A stretch of 64,000 bases of DNA from Companilactobacillus metriopterae (GTDB lineage Bacteria; Bacillota; Bacilli; Lactobacillales; Lactobacillaceae): the NCBI RefSeq assembly GCF_004117915.1, contig NZ_RSTD01000001.1, positions 124,001 through 188,000 of the forward strand, given 5' to 3'. Numbering within the stretch: the stretch's first letter is position 1; each line of letters starts with the position of its first letter. The notes under the pieces are model-generated. The model was given only the letters and a program-made list of their open reading frames with translations. It had not been told where the DNA came from and did not search any database. A program made the position numbers and the translations under genes. Of this stretch, positions 37,086-50,417 are shown one piece after another.

Positions 37086-38381
37086 ATGATCGATCGCTAC
37101 GTTACTAAGAAGATGGCACCAATTTGGACAGATGAGAACAAGTACCAAGCTTGGCTAGATATTGAGATAGCCGCCGTTGAAGCGTGGAGTGAGGTAGGAG
37201 AAATTCCTGCTGAAGATGCAAGATTGGTAGCTCAGAACGCTAAATTTGATGTTGCAGAAATTTTGGAAATTGAAAAAGAAACTAAGCATGATGTAGTTGC
37301 TTTTACTAGAGATGTTTCCAAATATCTAGGAGCTGAACGAAAGTGGGTTCACTTCGGATTGACATCGACTGATGTTGTAGATACTTCTTATGGATACTTA
37401 ATCAAGCAAGCAAATGATATTATCCGTGAGGACCTACAAAACTTTTTAGAAGTAGTAAAAAATAAAGCTTTAGAATATAAAGATACTGTCATGATTGGTA
37501 GAACTCATGGGGTTCATGCCGAGCCAACTACATTTGGCTTGGTTTTAGCCAATTGGTATTCAGAAATAAAACGTGATATCGAAAGATTTGATCATGCATC
37601 TAAGGGTGTTGAGACAGGTAAAATATCAGGTGCAGTGGGTAGTTTTGCTAATATTTCTCCAGAAGTTGAAGCAATCATTTGTAAAAAATTAGGAATTAAT
37701 GCTCAAGAGATTTCGACACAGGTGTTACCTCGTGATTTACACGCTGAATATGTTCAAACTATGGCATTGATAGCTACATCGATAGAACGATTTGCCTTAG
37801 AAGTTAGACATCTTCAAAGAACCGAAGTACGTGAAGCTGAAGAATTTTTTGCAGCTGGTCAGAAAGGTTCATCGGCTATGCCGCACAAAAGAAATCCTAT
37901 TGGATCAGAGAATGTGACTGGTTTGGCTAGAGTTATCCGTGGGAACTCAATAACTGCTTTGGAAGATGTTCCATTGTGGCATGAAAGAGATATTTCACAC
38001 AGTTCAGCTGAAAGAATTATCATTCCTGATTCAACTTCATTGTTGGATTATATTTTGACTAGATTTACCAAAATAGTTAAGGATTTGACTGTTTTCCCAG
38101 ATCAGATGCTAGAAAATATGAATAAAACACATGGACTTATCTTCTCTCAACGTGTTCTTTTGAAGTTAGTTGAAGCTGGATATAGTCGTGAAGAAGCTTA
38201 TGATTTAGTTCAACCAAAGACAGCACAGGTTTGGGATGAACAAAAAGATTTCCGAACATTATTGGAAAATGATGAGCGTGTTACTTCAAAACTATCCGAG
38301 AAAGATTTGGACGATGCCTTTGATTACAATTGGCATTTAAAACATGTAGATGACATTTTTAATAGAGTAGGTATCAAATAA
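37086..38381 (+). CDS. purB: adenylosuccinate lyase
   Basis: A 431-residue fumarase-superfamily lyase acting twice in purine synthesis: on SAICAR and on adenylosuccinate. [15 protein letters not shown] near residue 89, [15 protein letters not shown] with the catalytic histidine, and the signature [16 protein letters not shown] near residue 263 are intact. The ATG follows the previous stop codon with no gap, so translation is coupled to the PurK-like gene. Confidence 0.96.
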   Translation: MIDRYVTKKMAPIWTDENKYQAWLDIEIAAVEAWSEVGEIPAEDARLVAQNAKFDVAEILEIEKETKHDVVAFTRDVSKYLGAERKWVHFGLTSTDVVDTSYGYLIKQANDIIREDLQNFLEVVKNKALEYKDTVMIGRTHGVHAEPTTFGLVLANWYSEIKRDIERFDHASKGVETGKISGAVGSFANISPEVEAIICKKLGINAQEISTQVLPRDLHAEYVQTMALIATSIERFALEVRHLQRTEVREAEEFFAAGQKGSSAMPHKRNPIGSENVTGLARVIRGNSITALEDVPLWHERDISHSSAERIIIPDSTSLLDYILTRFTKIVKDLTVFPDQMLENMNKTHGLIFSQRVLLKLVEAGYSREEAYDLVQPKTAQVWDEQKDFRTLLENDERVTSKLSEKDLDDAFDYNWHLKHVDDIFNRVGIK

Positions 38382-38409
38382 GGTTGAAGCAATTGCTTCA
38401 ACCTTTTTC
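38381..38409 (+). terminator. terminator after purB
   Basis: AGGTTGAAGCAA pairs with TTGCTTCAACCT, followed by T residues. Confidence 0.88.
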
Positions 38410-38503
38410 TATTGGTGTTAATATTATTGAAAATTTGTTAATATATTAAGTAGATGATTTTTTTACAAATGTTGATTTAATAAGGATTAGAGGTTGTATA
38501 AAA

Positions 38504-40747
38504 ATGGATAATGATCTATTGACTGGTATGAATGATCAGCAGCAAAAAGCAGTACAAACAACTCAAGGTCCACTACTAATTATGGCAGGTGCTGGAAGTG
38601 GAAAAACACGAGTACTAACTCATAGAGTTGCTTATTTAATCGAACATGAAAATGTTATGCCATGGCGTATTTTGGCAATTACCTTTACAAACAAAGCAGC
38701 AAAAGAAATGCGAGAGAGAATTGGTAATCTTTTGGATGGTGCAAATGATGTCTGGGTTTCAACATTTCACTCATTGTGTGTCCGTATTTTAAGAAGAGAC
38801 ATTGACAAATTAGGTATAAATACATCATTTACCATTGCAGACCCTGCAGAACAAAGAACTCTTATGAAAAGAATCTTGAAGGAAAAGAATCTTGATCCGA
38901 AAAAGTATGATCCTCGAGCAATTTTGGGTGCTATTAGCAATGCTAAAAATGAATTATTGACACCTGAAGACTATGCTAAGAAGAATGGTTCACCCTTTGA
39001 ACAAATAGTTGCTACTTGTTATGATGCATATTCCAAAGAAATGGAAAAAAATCAGTCTCTGGATTTTGATGATTTGATTATGCAGACAAGTATTCTTTTT
39101 GATACAAATAAAGATGTTTTAGAGTTTTACCAAAATAAATTTCAATATATTCACGTTGACGAGTATCAGGACACTAACGCCGCACAATATAAGCTAGTAA
39201 ATCAATTAGCTGCAAAGAATCGCAACATCTGTGTTGTTGGCGATGCGGATCAAAGTATCTATGGTTGGCGTGGAGCTAATATGCAAAATATTCTTGATTT
39301 TGAAGATGATTATCCAGAAGCTAAAACTATCAAACTTGAACAAAATTATCGTTCTACACAAACAATTCTTGATGCAGCAAACGAAGTTATCAACAATAAT
39401 ACAAATCGAAAAGACAAAGCATTATGGACAGATAATAAAGTTGGAGAAAAAATCACTTATTATCGGGGTCAATCAGAGTCTGATGAGGCGCTATACGTTG
39501 TCAGTCAGATTAAAGAATTAGAAGCCAAGAATTATAATTATGGTGATTTTGCTATCTTGTATAGAACCAATGCTCAATCTCGTTCTTTTGAAGAAAAACT
39601 GTTACAAGCCAATATCCCATATAAAATTATTGGTGGGCATAAATTTTATGATCGTAAAGAGATCAAAGATATTATGGCTTATTTGAGATTGATAGCTAAT
39701 CCTGCTGATTCAATGAGTTTTCAACGTATTATTAACTCACCAAAACGTGGTATTGGCCCAGGTACCATTGATAAATTACAAGCTTACGCAGATGAGCACG
39801 GTTGGTCACTATTAGAAGCAGCAAATAATATTGAATTATCATCATTAGCAGCAAAACCTAGAAAAACTTTAGGTGATTTTTCTAGATTAATAGAAACATT
39901 GCAGAAAAAAGCAGCTAGTTTTTCTATGACAGAATTACTTCAAGATTTGATAGACGATTCTGGCTACGTTTCTGAATTGAAGAATCAAGCTACCCTTGAA
40001 TCAGAATCACGATTAGAGAATATTGAAGAATTATTGACAGTTACAAGACAATTTGATCAAACTTATGAACCAGATGAAGAAGCTGATCAAACTAGACTGG
40101 ACATGTTCCTTACTGAATTATCTCTAGTTAGTGATCAAGATGAGTTGGAAGAAGGTCAGACAGAAGTTACGATGATGACCCTTCATGCAGCCAAAGGTCT
40201 AGAATTTCCAATTGTATTTTTAGTAGGTATGGAAGAAAGTATTTTCCCATTATCTAGGGCAATGATGGATGAAAATGAGCTTGAAGAAGAACGTCGTTTG
40301 GCTTATGTAGGAATAACACGTGCGGAACAAAAATTGTATTTAACAAATGCTTACAGTCGTATGTTGTACGGTCGTGTTCAAAATAACCCAGTATCTCGTT
40401 TTATCGAAGAAATTCATGATGACAAATTGGAACAAGCTAATCCTAATGCTGGAAATCTAGGAACAACTCGTACTAATAATTCTGAATTACCATTTATGAA
40501 ACGCCGTCGTGAAAGTGCTCATATATCTAGTCCAAGAGCTACAATGGCTAAAAAAGCTAGTGGTGCACAAGGAGCAGAAAAAGTTTCTTGGGCCATTGGC
40601 GACAAAGTAGAACATAAAAAATGGGGCGTTGGAACAGTTGTTAAAGTTCAAGGAGATGCTTCTAGTGCTGAATTAGATGTAGCATTTGATTCTCAAGGGA
40701 TTAAACGTCTCTTAGCAGAATTTGCACCAATTACAAAAGTACAGTAA
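38504..40747 (+). CDS. pcrA: ATP-dependent DNA helicase PcrA
   Basis: A 747-residue UvrD/Rep-family helicase used in repair and plasmid replication. Motif I is [13 protein letters not shown] near residue 29, Ia [77 protein letters not shown] and [18 protein letters not shown]. The C-terminal tail ends with a PcrA-type [18 protein letters not shown] domain that binds RNA polymerase in Bacillus. First gene of the pcrA-ligA-camS-gatCAB run. Confidence 0.97.
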   Translation: MDNDLLTGMNDQQQKAVQTTQGPLLIMAGAGSGKTRVLTHRVAYLIEHENVMPWRILAITFTNKAAKEMRERIGNLLDGANDVWVSTFHSLCVRILRRDIDKLGINTSFTIADPAEQRTLMKRILKEKNLDPKKYDPRAILGAISNAKNELLTPEDYAKKNGSPFEQIVATCYDAYSKEMEKNQSLDFDDLIMQTSILFDTNKDVLEFYQNKFQYIHVDEYQDTNAAQYKLVNQLAAKNRNICVVGDADQSIYGWRGANMQNILDFEDDYPEAKTIKLEQNYRSTQTILDAANEVINNNTNRKDKALWTDNKVGEKITYYRGQSESDEALYVVSQIKELEAKNYNYGDFAILYRTNAQSRSFEEKLLQANIPYKIIGGHKFYDRKEIKDIMAYLRLIANPADSMSFQRIINSPKRGIGPGTIDKLQAYADEHGWSLLEAANNIELSSLAAKPRKTLGDFSRLIETLQKKAASFSMTELLQDLIDDSGYVSELKNQATLESESRLENIEELLTVTRQFDQTYEPDEEADQTRLDMFLTELSLVSDQDELEEGQTEVTMMTLHAAKGLEFPIVFLVGMEESIFPLSRAMMDENELEEERRLAYVGITRAEQKLYLTNAYSRMLYGRVQNNPVSRFIEEIHDDKLEQANPNAGNLGTTRTNNSELPFMKRRRESAHISSPRATMAKKASGAQGAEKVSWAIGDKVEHKKWGVGTVVKVQGDASSAELDVAFDSQGIKRLLAEFAPITKVQ

Positions 40748-42787
<2,040 letters not shown>

Positions 42788-42798
42788 GAGAAATAGCA

Positions 42799-43929
42799 GT
42801 GAAGAAAATTTTAAAAGCAGCATCCTTATTACTAATGGTATCTCTAATTTTAACAGGATGTGGTAACTTACAAGATTCTAGTCTTTCAGGTGGAAGTGGT
42901 AGTAATAATTCAGTACAGACTAGTTCAACTAGTGATACCGGTATTTATGATGTCCTTATGAGTAAGGGAAAATATAAAACTAGTCCTATCTCAGGTCTTT
43001 CAGCAACTACTAATACTAATCAATTCAATGGTCGAAGTTTTGAAAGTGGTCTAACTAATCTTTCTCAAGATCAATTTTCAACTAGTTCATATGTATTTCA
43101 AGAAGGACAATTGTTATCTGCAAATACTGTAAATAATTGGTTAGGTAGAAAATCTTCCAAAAATCCAGATGGGTTAAATCCTAAAGCCAATAATTCCAAT
43201 GATCCAGATAAGAGAACACCTATTTATCTTCAACAAGTGATGGAACAAGATTATTTGCAAAAAGAAAATGGTAAGTACAAAGTTCAAGGAATTTCTATTG
43301 GTATTGCTATGAATTCAACTGATTATTATCAAAAAGAACAATACGGTGCCACTTATAGTACAAAAATTTCTGCTGACAAACAAAAAGAACAAGGTGAACG
43401 CATTGCCAAAGAAGTTGTTAAACGTCTTCGTAAAATGAAGAGTGTCGGAAATGATACTCCTATCCTTGTTGGCTTGTATTCAGTAGCTCCTCAAGACACT
43501 TTGGTTGGGGGAACATATTTCCAATATGGTGTAAGTAAGAGTGGTAGCTTGGATAAGTTCTCAAATTTGAATTATAAAAATCAAATGCTACCAGTTGTGA
43601 ATGATGAAAAACCTATAAACAGCAATGATGCTGATAATTTCTCTAACTTCAAATCAAATATTCAAAGCTATTTCCCTAATTTATCAGGTGTAACAGCTCA
43701 AGCACATTATGAAAACAACAGTTTGAAATCAATGGATATTACAATCAATACACAATTTGATGGACTATCACAAATAAGTAGTTTTACTCAATTTGTACAA
43801 GACAGCTCTTCTAAGTATTTGCCATCAGGTGTAGATTTGGACATCAGTATTCAAACAGTTGATGCACAACAATCATTCATTTCACGAGTTAATAATAAAT
43901 ATACATCCCATGTTTACAATGGACATTAA
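42799..43929 (+). CDS. camS: CamS-family lipoprotein
   Basis: A 376-residue exported lipoprotein with the lipobox LTGC at residues 18-21, followed by a Ser/Asn-rich linker and two similar beta-rich halves (from about residue 130 PIYLQQVMEQDYLQKENGKY, and from about residue 270). The family is named for the staphylococcal lipoprotein whose signal peptide yields a sex pheromone; the protein's own function is not established. It keeps the conserved position between ligA and gatC. GTG start after TAGGAGAAA. Confidence 0.92.
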   Translation: MKKILKAASLLLMVSLILTGCGNLQDSSLSGGSGSNNSVQTSSTSDTGIYDVLMSKGKYKTSPISGLSATTNTNQFNGRSFESGLTNLSQDQFSTSSYVFQEGQLLSANTVNNWLGRKSSKNPDGLNPKANNSNDPDKRTPIYLQQVMEQDYLQKENGKYKVQGISIGIAMNSTDYYQKEQYGATYSTKISADKQKEQGERIAKEVVKRLRKMKSVGNDTPILVGLYSVAPQDTLVGGTYFQYGVSKSGSLDKFSNLNYKNQMLPVVNDEKPINSNDADNFSNFKSNIQSYFPNLSGVTAQAHYENNSLKSMDITINTQFDGLSQISSFTQFVQDSSSKYLPSGVDLDISIQTVDAQQSFISRVNNKYTSHVYNGH

Positions 43930-43943
43930 TAAAGGAGAAAAAT

Positions 43944-44243
43944 ATGCTTTCAAAAGAAGAGATTTTACATGTTGCTGAATTGGCAAATCTAGAGTTAGAT
44001 GATGCTGAAGTAGACGGTTTTGTTACTCAAATTGGTCAAATTGTCGAAATGGAAGACAAACTGGCATCTGTAGATACAACAGGAGTTGAATCTACATACA
44101 GCATGGGAGATAGATTAACTGTTTTCCGTGAAGATGAAGGTAAGCACGATCAAACAGTCGAACAATTGTTGTCAAATGTTCCAGAAACAAAGGGCAATCT
44201 AATTAAGGTTCCGTCAATTCTTGGAAATGGGGAGGAAGAATAG
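43944..44243 (+). CDS. gatC: aspartyl/glutamyl-tRNA amidotransferase subunit C
   Basis: A 99-residue subunit that clamps GatA and GatB in the amidotransferase which makes Gln-tRNA-Gln and Asn-tRNA-Asn. [18 protein letters not shown] and the C-terminal half with [11 protein letters not shown] are standard. AAAGGAGAAA precedes the ATG. Its stop codon overlaps the gatA GTG start by one base. Confidence 0.95.
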   Translation: MLSKEEILHVAELANLELDDAEVDGFVTQIGQIVEMEDKLASVDTTGVESTYSMGDRLTVFREDEGKHDQTVEQLLSNVPETKGNLIKVPSILGNGEEE

Positions 44244-45700
44244 TGAATTATTTAAATGAAACCATTGATTCTCTACACCAAAAACTTTCTTCTAAAGAAA
44301 TTACGGCTGAAGAATTAACAGAGCAAACATTAGAAAATATCAACAAAACAGAAGAAAAAGTACATGCTTTCATCACAGTGAATGAAAAGTCAGTTGATGA
44401 TGCAAAAAAAGTTGATGCTAGTGGCATCCATGATCGTCTATCAGGAATTCCAATTGCTATCAAAGATAATATTGTTTCTGATGGTATTTTAACAACTGCC
44501 GCAAGTAAGATTTTGTCTAACTTCGTACCAGTCTATAGTGCTACAGTTTTGGAAAAATTAGAAAAAGCTGGAGCTATCAATATTGGTAAAGCAAACATGG
44601 ATGAGTTTGCCATGGGATCTTCTACTGAAACATCTCACTTTGGAAAAACATTTAACCCATGGGATCTAACAAAAGTTCCTGGTGGATCTTCAGGTGGTTC
44701 CGCAGCAGCAGTTGCCTCTGGTGAAGTTATTGCCGCTCTAGGTACTGACACAGGTGGTTCAATCAGACAACCAGCTGCTTTTAATGGTATTTTTGGTATT
44801 AAGCCTACTTATGGACGTGTTTCAAGATGGGGTGTTATAGCTTTTGCCTCAAGTTTGGATCAAGTTGGAGTTCTTTCAAAACGTGTTGAAGACTCTGCTG
44901 AAGTGCTTTCTGTCATTGCTGGAGTGGATGAACATGACCTAACAAGTTCTGAAAAGGAAGTACCAGATTACCGTGCTAACTTGAATAAAGATATGTCTGG
45001 TATGAAGATTGCTGTTCCTAAAGAATTTAAAGATCAAGGAACAAATCCAGCAGTTCAAGAACAAATTGATATAGCTCTTGCTGCTTATGAAAAAATGGGT
45101 GTTACTGTTGAAGAAGTAAGTATTCCAGCTATTAAGCATGCGGTTGAAGTTTATTATATTTTGGCATCTAGTGAAGCATCTTCTAACCTTCAAAGATATG
45201 ATGGTATTCGTTATGGCTTCCGTGCTGAAAATATTAAGAATATCAGTGAAATGTATGTAAAAACACGTTCAGAAGGTTTCGGAGATGAAATCAAACGTCG
45301 TGTAATGTTAGGAACATTTGCTCTTTCTGCAGGTTCTTACGATGCTTACTTCAAAAAAGCTGCTCAAGTTAGAACAATGTTTATTCAAGAAATGGATGCT
45401 GTTTTGAAGGACTATGATTTCATCATGGGACCTTCTACTACTTCTGCTGCCTTTGGTATTGGTGCAAAAATTGATGATCCATTGGCAATGTATATGAATG
45501 ATGTACTAACAATTCCTGCTAATATGGCAGGTTTGCCTGCAGCATCTGTTCCTGCAGGTTTAGTAGATGGTATGCCAGTAGGTTTACAAATAATTGCTAA
45601 ACCATTTGAAGAACAAAAAGTTCTTAACGCGTCATACGCATTACAAGAAGAAAACAAATTTTATGAACAAATTCCAACTGCAATGAAAGGGGCAAATTAA
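44243..45700 (+). CDS. gatA: aspartyl/glutamyl-tRNA amidotransferase subunit A
   Basis: A 485-residue amidase-signature protein that frees ammonia from glutamine. The catalytic triad lies in [10 protein letters not shown] (lysine), [14 protein letters not shown] (cis serine) and [17 protein letters not shown] (nucleophile serine). GTG start after GGGGAGGA inside the gatC end. Length is normal. Confidence 0.96.
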   Translation: MNYLNETIDSLHQKLSSKEITAEELTEQTLENINKTEEKVHAFITVNEKSVDDAKKVDASGIHDRLSGIPIAIKDNIVSDGILTTAASKILSNFVPVYSATVLEKLEKAGAINIGKANMDEFAMGSSTETSHFGKTFNPWDLTKVPGGSSGGSAAAVASGEVIAALGTDTGGSIRQPAAFNGIFGIKPTYGRVSRWGVIAFASSLDQVGVLSKRVEDSAEVLSVIAGVDEHDLTSSEKEVPDYRANLNKDMSGMKIAVPKEFKDQGTNPAVQEQIDIALAAYEKMGVTVEEVSIPAIKHAVEVYYILASSEASSNLQRYDGIRYGFRAENIKNISEMYVKTRSEGFGDEIKRRVMLGTFALSAGSYDAYFKKAAQVRTMFIQEMDAVLKDYDFIMGPSTTSAAFGIGAKIDDPLAMYMNDVLTIPANMAGLPAASVPAGLVDGMPVGLQIIAKPFEEQKVLNASYALQEENKFYEQIPTAMKGAN

Positions 45701-47130
45701 TGAACTTTGAAACAACTATTGGACTAGAAGTCCACGTTGAGCTAAAAACACTTTCAAAAATGTTCAGTCCTTCACCAGTTGAATACGGTGCAGAACCCAA
45801 CACAAATACTAATGTAATTGATTTTGGATTTCCGGGAACACTTCCTACAGTCAATAAAAATGGTTATCGCTTAGGAATTATGGTTGCTCTAGCATTAAAT
45901 GCAGACATTGAAAATCATACTCACTTTGACCGTAAAAATTATTTTTATCCAGATAATCCCAAAGCATACCAACTAACACAACATGATCGACCATTAGCTC
46001 ATGATGGATATATTGAAATCGAAGTAGATGGCGAAACAAAAAAAATTGGTATCGAAGAACTTCACGTTGAAGAAGATGCTGGTAAGAATACCCACGGAAA
46101 CGATGGATTCTCATATGTCGATCTTAACCGTCAAGGTACTGGATTGATTGAAATTGTTTCTAAAGCTGACATGCATTCTCCAGAAGAAGCCTATCAATAC
46201 CTAGAACAACTACGTCAAATCGTTCAATTTACTGGTGCATCAGATGTTAAGATGGAAGAGGGATCAATGCGTGTCGATTGTAATATTTCAATTAGACCAG
46301 TTGGTTCAAGTGAATATGGAACAAAAGTTGAGTTGAAGAATATTAACTCATTTAACTTTGCTCGTTTGGGTCTAGCTTTTGAAGAAAAACGTCAAGCTGC
46401 CATTTTAAAAACTGGTGGAAAGATCCAACAAGAAACAAGACGTTTTGATGAAAAATCTGGGGAAACAATTTTAATGCGTGTTAAATCTGGAAATGAAGAT
46501 TATAGATATTTTCCAGAGCCAGATTTACCAAATTATGAAATTTCTGATGAGTGGATTGAACAAATTAAGTCAGAACTTCCAGAAACTGCGGACAAGCGTC
46601 GCAAACGTTATATTAATGATTTAAAAATTCCTGAATATGATGCTGGTCTTCTTACTGATACTAAGGAAATGTCAGATTTCTTTGATGAAACTGTTAAATT
46701 CAATGCCAATCCAAAACTAGTATCAAACTGGTTGATGGGTGAAGTTAACGCCTATCTAAATGAAAATCACTTGGAATTGCTTGAAACAAAATTAACACCA
46801 GAGCATCTAGCTAAGATGATCAACTTAATTTCTGATGGTACTATTTCATCAAAAATTGCCAAAAAGGTATTCCAAGAAACTATAAGCAATGGTACAGAGC
46901 CAGAGTCTTGGGTCAAAGAAAAGGGTATGGTTCAAGAATCAGATCCCGCTGTTCTTACACCAATTATCACAGCTATTTTGGATAACAATGAACAATCAAT
47001 TGAAGATTTCAAAAATGGTAAAGACCGTGCTGTTGGCTTCTTAATTGGACAAATTATGAAAGAGACAAAGGGTCAAGCAAATCCTAAGATCGTAAATAGT
47101 ATTTTGATGCAAGAATTAAACAATCGTTAA
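45700..47130 (+). CDS. gatB: aspartyl/glutamyl-tRNA amidotransferase subunit B
   Basis: A 476-residue subunit that binds and phosphorylates the mis-acylated t[16 protein letters not shown] at the start, [10 protein letters not shown], the kinase-core HVEEDAGKN with metal ligands, [15 protein letters not shown] and a C-terminal YqeY-like tail domain are visible. The ATG overlaps the gatA stop by one base, so the three subunits are made together. Confidence 0.96.
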   Translation: MNFETTIGLEVHVELKTLSKMFSPSPVEYGAEPNTNTNVIDFGFPGTLPTVNKNGYRLGIMVALALNADIENHTHFDRKNYFYPDNPKAYQLTQHDRPLAHDGYIEIEVDGETKKIGIEELHVEEDAGKNTHGNDGFSYVDLNRQGTGLIEIVSKADMHSPEEAYQYLEQLRQIVQFTGASDVKMEEGSMRVDCNISIRPVGSSEYGTKVELKNINSFNFARLGLAFEEKRQAAILKTGGKIQQETRRFDEKSGETILMRVKSGNEDYRYFPEPDLPNYEISDEWIEQIKSELPETADKRRKRYINDLKIPEYDAGLLTDTKEMSDFFDETVKFNANPKLVSNWLMGEVNAYLNENHLELLETKLTPEHLAKMINLISDGTISSKIAKKVFQETISNGTEPESWVKEKGMVQESDPAVLTPIITAILDNNEQSIEDFKNGKDRAVGFLIGQIMKETKGQANPKIVNSILMQELNNR

Positions 47131-47154
47131 AAGTTAAAAGAGGGAACGCTATAA

Positions 47155-48108
47155 ATGAGAGCCAGACTTATCTATAATCCAACCTCAGGCCATGAAACAT
47201 TAAGAGAAAATGTTGGAGACATATTAAATATATTAGAAAAAGCCGGCTATGAAGCTAGCGCTTTTCGTACTACTCCAGAAGAAGACTCTGCTATGCATGA
47301 AGCACGACGTGTAGCAGAGGAAGGCTTTGATTTAATAATCGCAGCCGGAGGAGATGGTACAATAAATGAAGTAGTTAATGGTATTTCTCCATTGGAAAAA
47401 CGCCCAGAAATTGCTATCATTCCCGCAGGTACAACTAACGATTTTGCCAGAGCTCTGAAAATTCCAAGAGATGACGTTGTAGAAGCTGCTAAGGTTATTT
47501 TGAAAAAGCAAAAGCTCCCAATTGATATCGGTCAAGCTGGTGATAAGTACTTTATGAATATCGCCGGTGGTGGCTCTATGACTGAATTGACTTATGAAGT
47601 TCCATCAGCCTATAAGTCTATCTTAGGATACTTGGCATACTTGCTGAAGGGTGCTGAACTATTGCCCAAAAATAGTCCTATCGATATGCACATTGAGTAC
47701 GACGATGGTGTTTTCGATGGCAAAGCTACTCTTTTCTTGATAGGATTGACTAACTCAATTGGTGGTATGGAACAGATTGCTCCGGACTCTGTTATTGGAG
47801 ATGGAACATTCTCGCTAATTATTGTTAAGGAAACAAATATTCGAGATCTAGTACATTTGATTGCATTGGTTATTAATGGTGGTCGACATGTTGATAATCC
47901 TAAAGTCATCTATACTAAGACAAAGAAATTATCTGTTAGGGCAAACAACGATAGCAAAATAATGATTAATCTTGATGGCGAATATGGTGGCGATGCCCCT
48001 ATGGATCTAGTCAATTTACATAATCATTTAACTATCTATGCTAATATAGACTCAATGCCTGACAAGTCTATTCCAGAAAATGTAAATATAAAAAAAGAAT
48101 CTGATTAA
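47155..48108 (+). CDS. dagK: diacylglycerol kinase
   Basis: A 317-residue soluble lipid kinase (DgkB type) recycling diacylglycerol to phosphatidic acid, needed when lipoteichoic acid is made. RLIYNPTSGHETL and the catalytic-domain signature IIAAGGDGTINEVVNG near residue 61, followed by IPAGTTNDFARAL, are typical, as is the later GGGSMTELTYEVPS. It sits between gatB and rlmD, its normal place in lactobacilli. Confidence 0.94.
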   Translation: MRARLIYNPTSGHETLRENVGDILNILEKAGYEASAFRTTPEEDSAMHEARRVAEEGFDLIIAAGGDGTINEVVNGISPLEKRPEIAIIPAGTTNDFARALKIPRDDVVEAAKVILKKQKLPIDIGQAGDKYFMNIAGGGSMTELTYEVPSAYKSILGYLAYLLKGAELLPKNSPIDMHIEYDDGVFDGKATLFLIGLTNSIGGMEQIAPDSVIGDGTFSLIIVKETNIRDLVHLIALVINGGRHVDNPKVIYTKTKKLSVRANNDSKIMINLDGEYGGDAPMDLVNLHNHLTIYANIDSMPDKSIPENVNIKKESD

Positions 48109-48131
48109 ACAGTCCGAAGGGCTGTTTTTTC
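48108..48131 (+). terminator. short terminator after dagK
   Basis: AACAGTCC pairs with GGGCTGTT around GAA, followed by T residues; short, so perhaps leaky. Confidence 0.6.
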
Positions 48132-48147
48132 TTTCAAAAGGTGAAAA

Positions 48148-49506
48148 ATGGATAAACCAAATTTTAAAAAAAATGACGAATTAGAATTAACAATTTCTGA
48201 CCTTTCCTATGAAGGAAAAGGTGTTTCAAAGGTTGATAATTTCACATTATTCGTAGACAATGCACTACCTGGTGAAGTAGTCAAAGCCATAATCTTAAAA
48301 ATGGGTAAGAGTTATGGATTTGCTAAAGCCACTGAAATTATAAAAAAATCTCCTGATCGTGTTGAAGATATTGATCGTATCTATACACAAACAGGAATTG
48401 CTCCACTAAGTCATTTGAAATATAGTGAGCAATTAAAATTCAAACAAAAACAAGTTAAGATTGATTTTGAAAAAATGGGTCTTGATGGTATCGAGGTCAA
48501 TGACACTATAGGGATGGATAATCCACTTCACTATAGAAATAAAGCTCAAGTTCCTGTTCGTCAAATTGATGGAAAATTAACAACAGGATTCTACAGAAGA
48601 AACTCTCATGACCTTGTACCAATGGAAGATTTCTTAATTCAAGATCCTATAATTGATGAAGAAATAGTTCGTGTCCGCGACATTTTACGTAAATATAATG
48701 TTCGTGGATATGATGAAGCTACTCATAAAGGTCAGATAAGAACAATTATGATTCGTCGTGCATACTTTACAGGTCAAATTATGATTGTCCTTGTTAGTCG
48801 TGTCCAAGATATTTCTCACTATAAAGAAATTGCTGCCGACATTATGTCTAATAGTAATGTGAAGTCACTTTATATCAACGTCAATGAGAAGAAAACTAAT
48901 GTTATTCTTGGTAAAAAAATGATGCTTCTTGCGGGATTACCATATATTGATGATGAAATTTTGGGTAAACATTTCCATATTTCACCTAACTCTTTCTATC
49001 AAGTAAATCCTACTCAAACACAAAAATTATATGATTTAGCTATTCAGAAAGCTCAACTAACAGGAACAGAAAATGTTGTTGATGCTTATTCTGGAATCGG
49101 TACTATTGGGCTATCATTAGCCGATAACGCCAAAGTTGTTACAGGCATTGAAGTTGTCAATGAAGCTGTCAAAGATGCTCGTGATAACGCTAAAATCAAT
49201 AACATTAAGAATGCAGAGTTTGTCGTTGGTAAAACGGAAGATGTCCTAAATGAATGGGCAAAAGATAACAAAAAAATTGATGTGCTTCTAGTTGATCCAC
49301 CACGTAAAGGATTGGCAAATTCTTTGATTAGTTCAATTACAAATATCAAACCTAAACGTATTGTTTATATCAGTTGTAATCCAGCAACATTAGCACGTGA
49401 TTTACAACTACTTAGTGAAGATTATGATATTTCAGATGCAACACCAGTTGATATGTTCCCAATGACAAATCACATTGAGACAGTCATATCATTGAATTTA
49501 AAATAA
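48148..49506 (+). CDS. rlmD: 23S rRNA (uracil-C5) methyltransferase RlmD/RlmCD type
   Basis: A 452-residue SAM-dependent enzyme methylating uracil in 23S rRNA. An N-terminal TRAM domain (LTISDLSYEGKGVSKV) precedes the methyltransferase core with VVDAYSGIGTIGLSLAD, LLVDPPRKGL and the nucleophile cysteine in VYISCNPATLARDL near residue 406. Odd: the cluster segment, normally C-x5-C-x2-C-GG-C-like ahead of QH, reads DRIYTQTGIAPLSHLKYSEQL, with no cysteine, so the usual 4Fe-4S cluster must be absent. Confidence 0.93.
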   Translation: MDKPNFKKNDELELTISDLSYEGKGVSKVDNFTLFVDNALPGEVVKAIILKMGKSYGFAKATEIIKKSPDRVEDIDRIYTQTGIAPLSHLKYSEQLKFKQKQVKIDFEKMGLDGIEVNDTIGMDNPLHYRNKAQVPVRQIDGKLTTGFYRRNSHDLVPMEDFLIQDPIIDEEIVRVRDILRKYNVRGYDEATHKGQIRTIMIRRAYFTGQIMIVLVSRVQDISHYKEIAADIMSNSNVKSLYINVNEKKTNVILGKKMMLLAGLPYIDDEILGKHFHISPNSFYQVNPTQTQKLYDLAIQKAQLTGTENVVDAYSGIGTIGLSLADNAKVVTGIEVVNEAVKDARDNAKINNIKNAEFVVGKTEDVLNEWAKDNKKIDVLLVDPPRKGLANSLISSITNIKPKRIVYISCNPATLARDLQLLSEDYDISDATPVDMFPMTNHIETVISLNLK

Positions 49507-49549
49507 AAAAAGCTAGCAACGGATAAATAAATCCGAAGCTAGCTTTTTT
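49504..49549. terminator. bidirectional terminator between rlmD and the hydrolase gene
   Basis: AAAAAAGCTAGC pairs with GCTAGCTTTTTT with an inner GGAT/ATCC stem, flanked by A and T runs; it serves both convergent genes. Confidence 0.88.
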
Positions 49550-50417
49550 AATTATTAGAATTTAACTGTGGCTTTTTATTTTGTTCTGGATCAGTATTAG
49601 AACCATTATTCAAAATGTAGTGGTGGAACAATGATATGAATTGTTTGTTATCCAACATATCAGAATGTTCAGCGTCGCCACCAGTTAAAGTTATTAAAGT
49701 GTAACTCTTGATATTTCCTTCGTATATGTACTTACCACAATCCACACTTGCTAGTGGAACAATACCATCATCAGAGAATTTTTTGGTACCAGCAATTGAT
49801 GTGTAAGTAATATTTTTAGGAATATTGTTTTTATATTTTATAAAGTCATTGAGCATTTGAGTTCGTTTTGTACTAGATGATTCCTCAAAATTGAATGGTG
49901 CACCAACAGTTTGGAACTGATTCAATGTTGATTCAGAGCTATCAAAATAGTGTTCTAGATAATATGTCCATATCAAACTACCATTTGAATGTCCAAACGC
50001 ATTAAAGTTATTGAATTGATATCTTTTTTGAAGTGTATCAAAAGCAATTGAAAGCCACTTGGCTTGTTTTTTAATGTTGTTATATCCATCCTTGTTGTTC
50101 TCAAATCCGATAACAATAATAGGCCGGTTGTCACCATTTTTGATAGATCCTGAATAGGTTAACTTGTTATCAGTATGGACGGTAACTTCAAGTAAACTAT
50201 GCTTTTGATTGTAAGTTTTGTTGACATTTTTTACTAGATCTTCAAATCTATTTGCTCTGGCACTACTACCAGGGATCATGATAATAGGAGAAAGAGGAGA
50301 GTTGAATTTGGAGGCAAGATGACTATTGTTTTGTCTAGTCCAAGAGAAAATAGGGATTCCCAACAATAGAATGATAATGAATGCCAAAGAGATATATTTT
50401 AGATTTTTTTTATTCAA
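49548..50417 (-). CDS. extracytoplasmic alpha/beta hydrolase (DUF915 type)
   Basis: A 289-residue protein with an N-terminal membrane helix or signal (KYISLAFIIILLLGIPIFSW, no clear cleavage site) and an alpha/beta-hydrolase domain outside. PIIMIPGSSARANRFEDLV gives the oxyanion region, FGHSNGSLIWTYYL holds the nucleophile serine, DDGIVPLAS the acid and AEHSDM the histidine. This is the pattern of the DUF915 hydrolases common in lactobacilli; the substrate is unknown. It starts eight bases inside the end of the PTS EIIC gene and is co-transcribed with it. Confidence 0.82.
   Translation of the reverse strand: MNKKNLKYISLAFIIILLLGIPIFSWTRQNNSHLASKFNSPLSPIIMIPGSSARANRFEDLVKNVNKTYNQKHSLLEVTVHTDNKLTYSGSIKNGDNRPIIVIGFENNKDGYNNIKKQAKWLSIAFDTLQKRYQFNNFNAFGHSNGSLIWTYYLEHYFDSSESTLNQFQTVGAPFNFEESSSTKRTQMLNDFIKYKNNIPKNITYTSIAGTKKFSDDGIVPLASVDCGKYIYEGNIKSYTLITLTGGDAEHSDMLDNKQFISLFHHYILNNGSNTDPEQNKKPQLNSNN

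Noticed and set aside
42799-42862. Sex-pheromone peptide in the CamS signal peptide
   Set aside because: The family name invites it, but the signal sequence here gives no recognisable known pheromone, so no functional claim is made.
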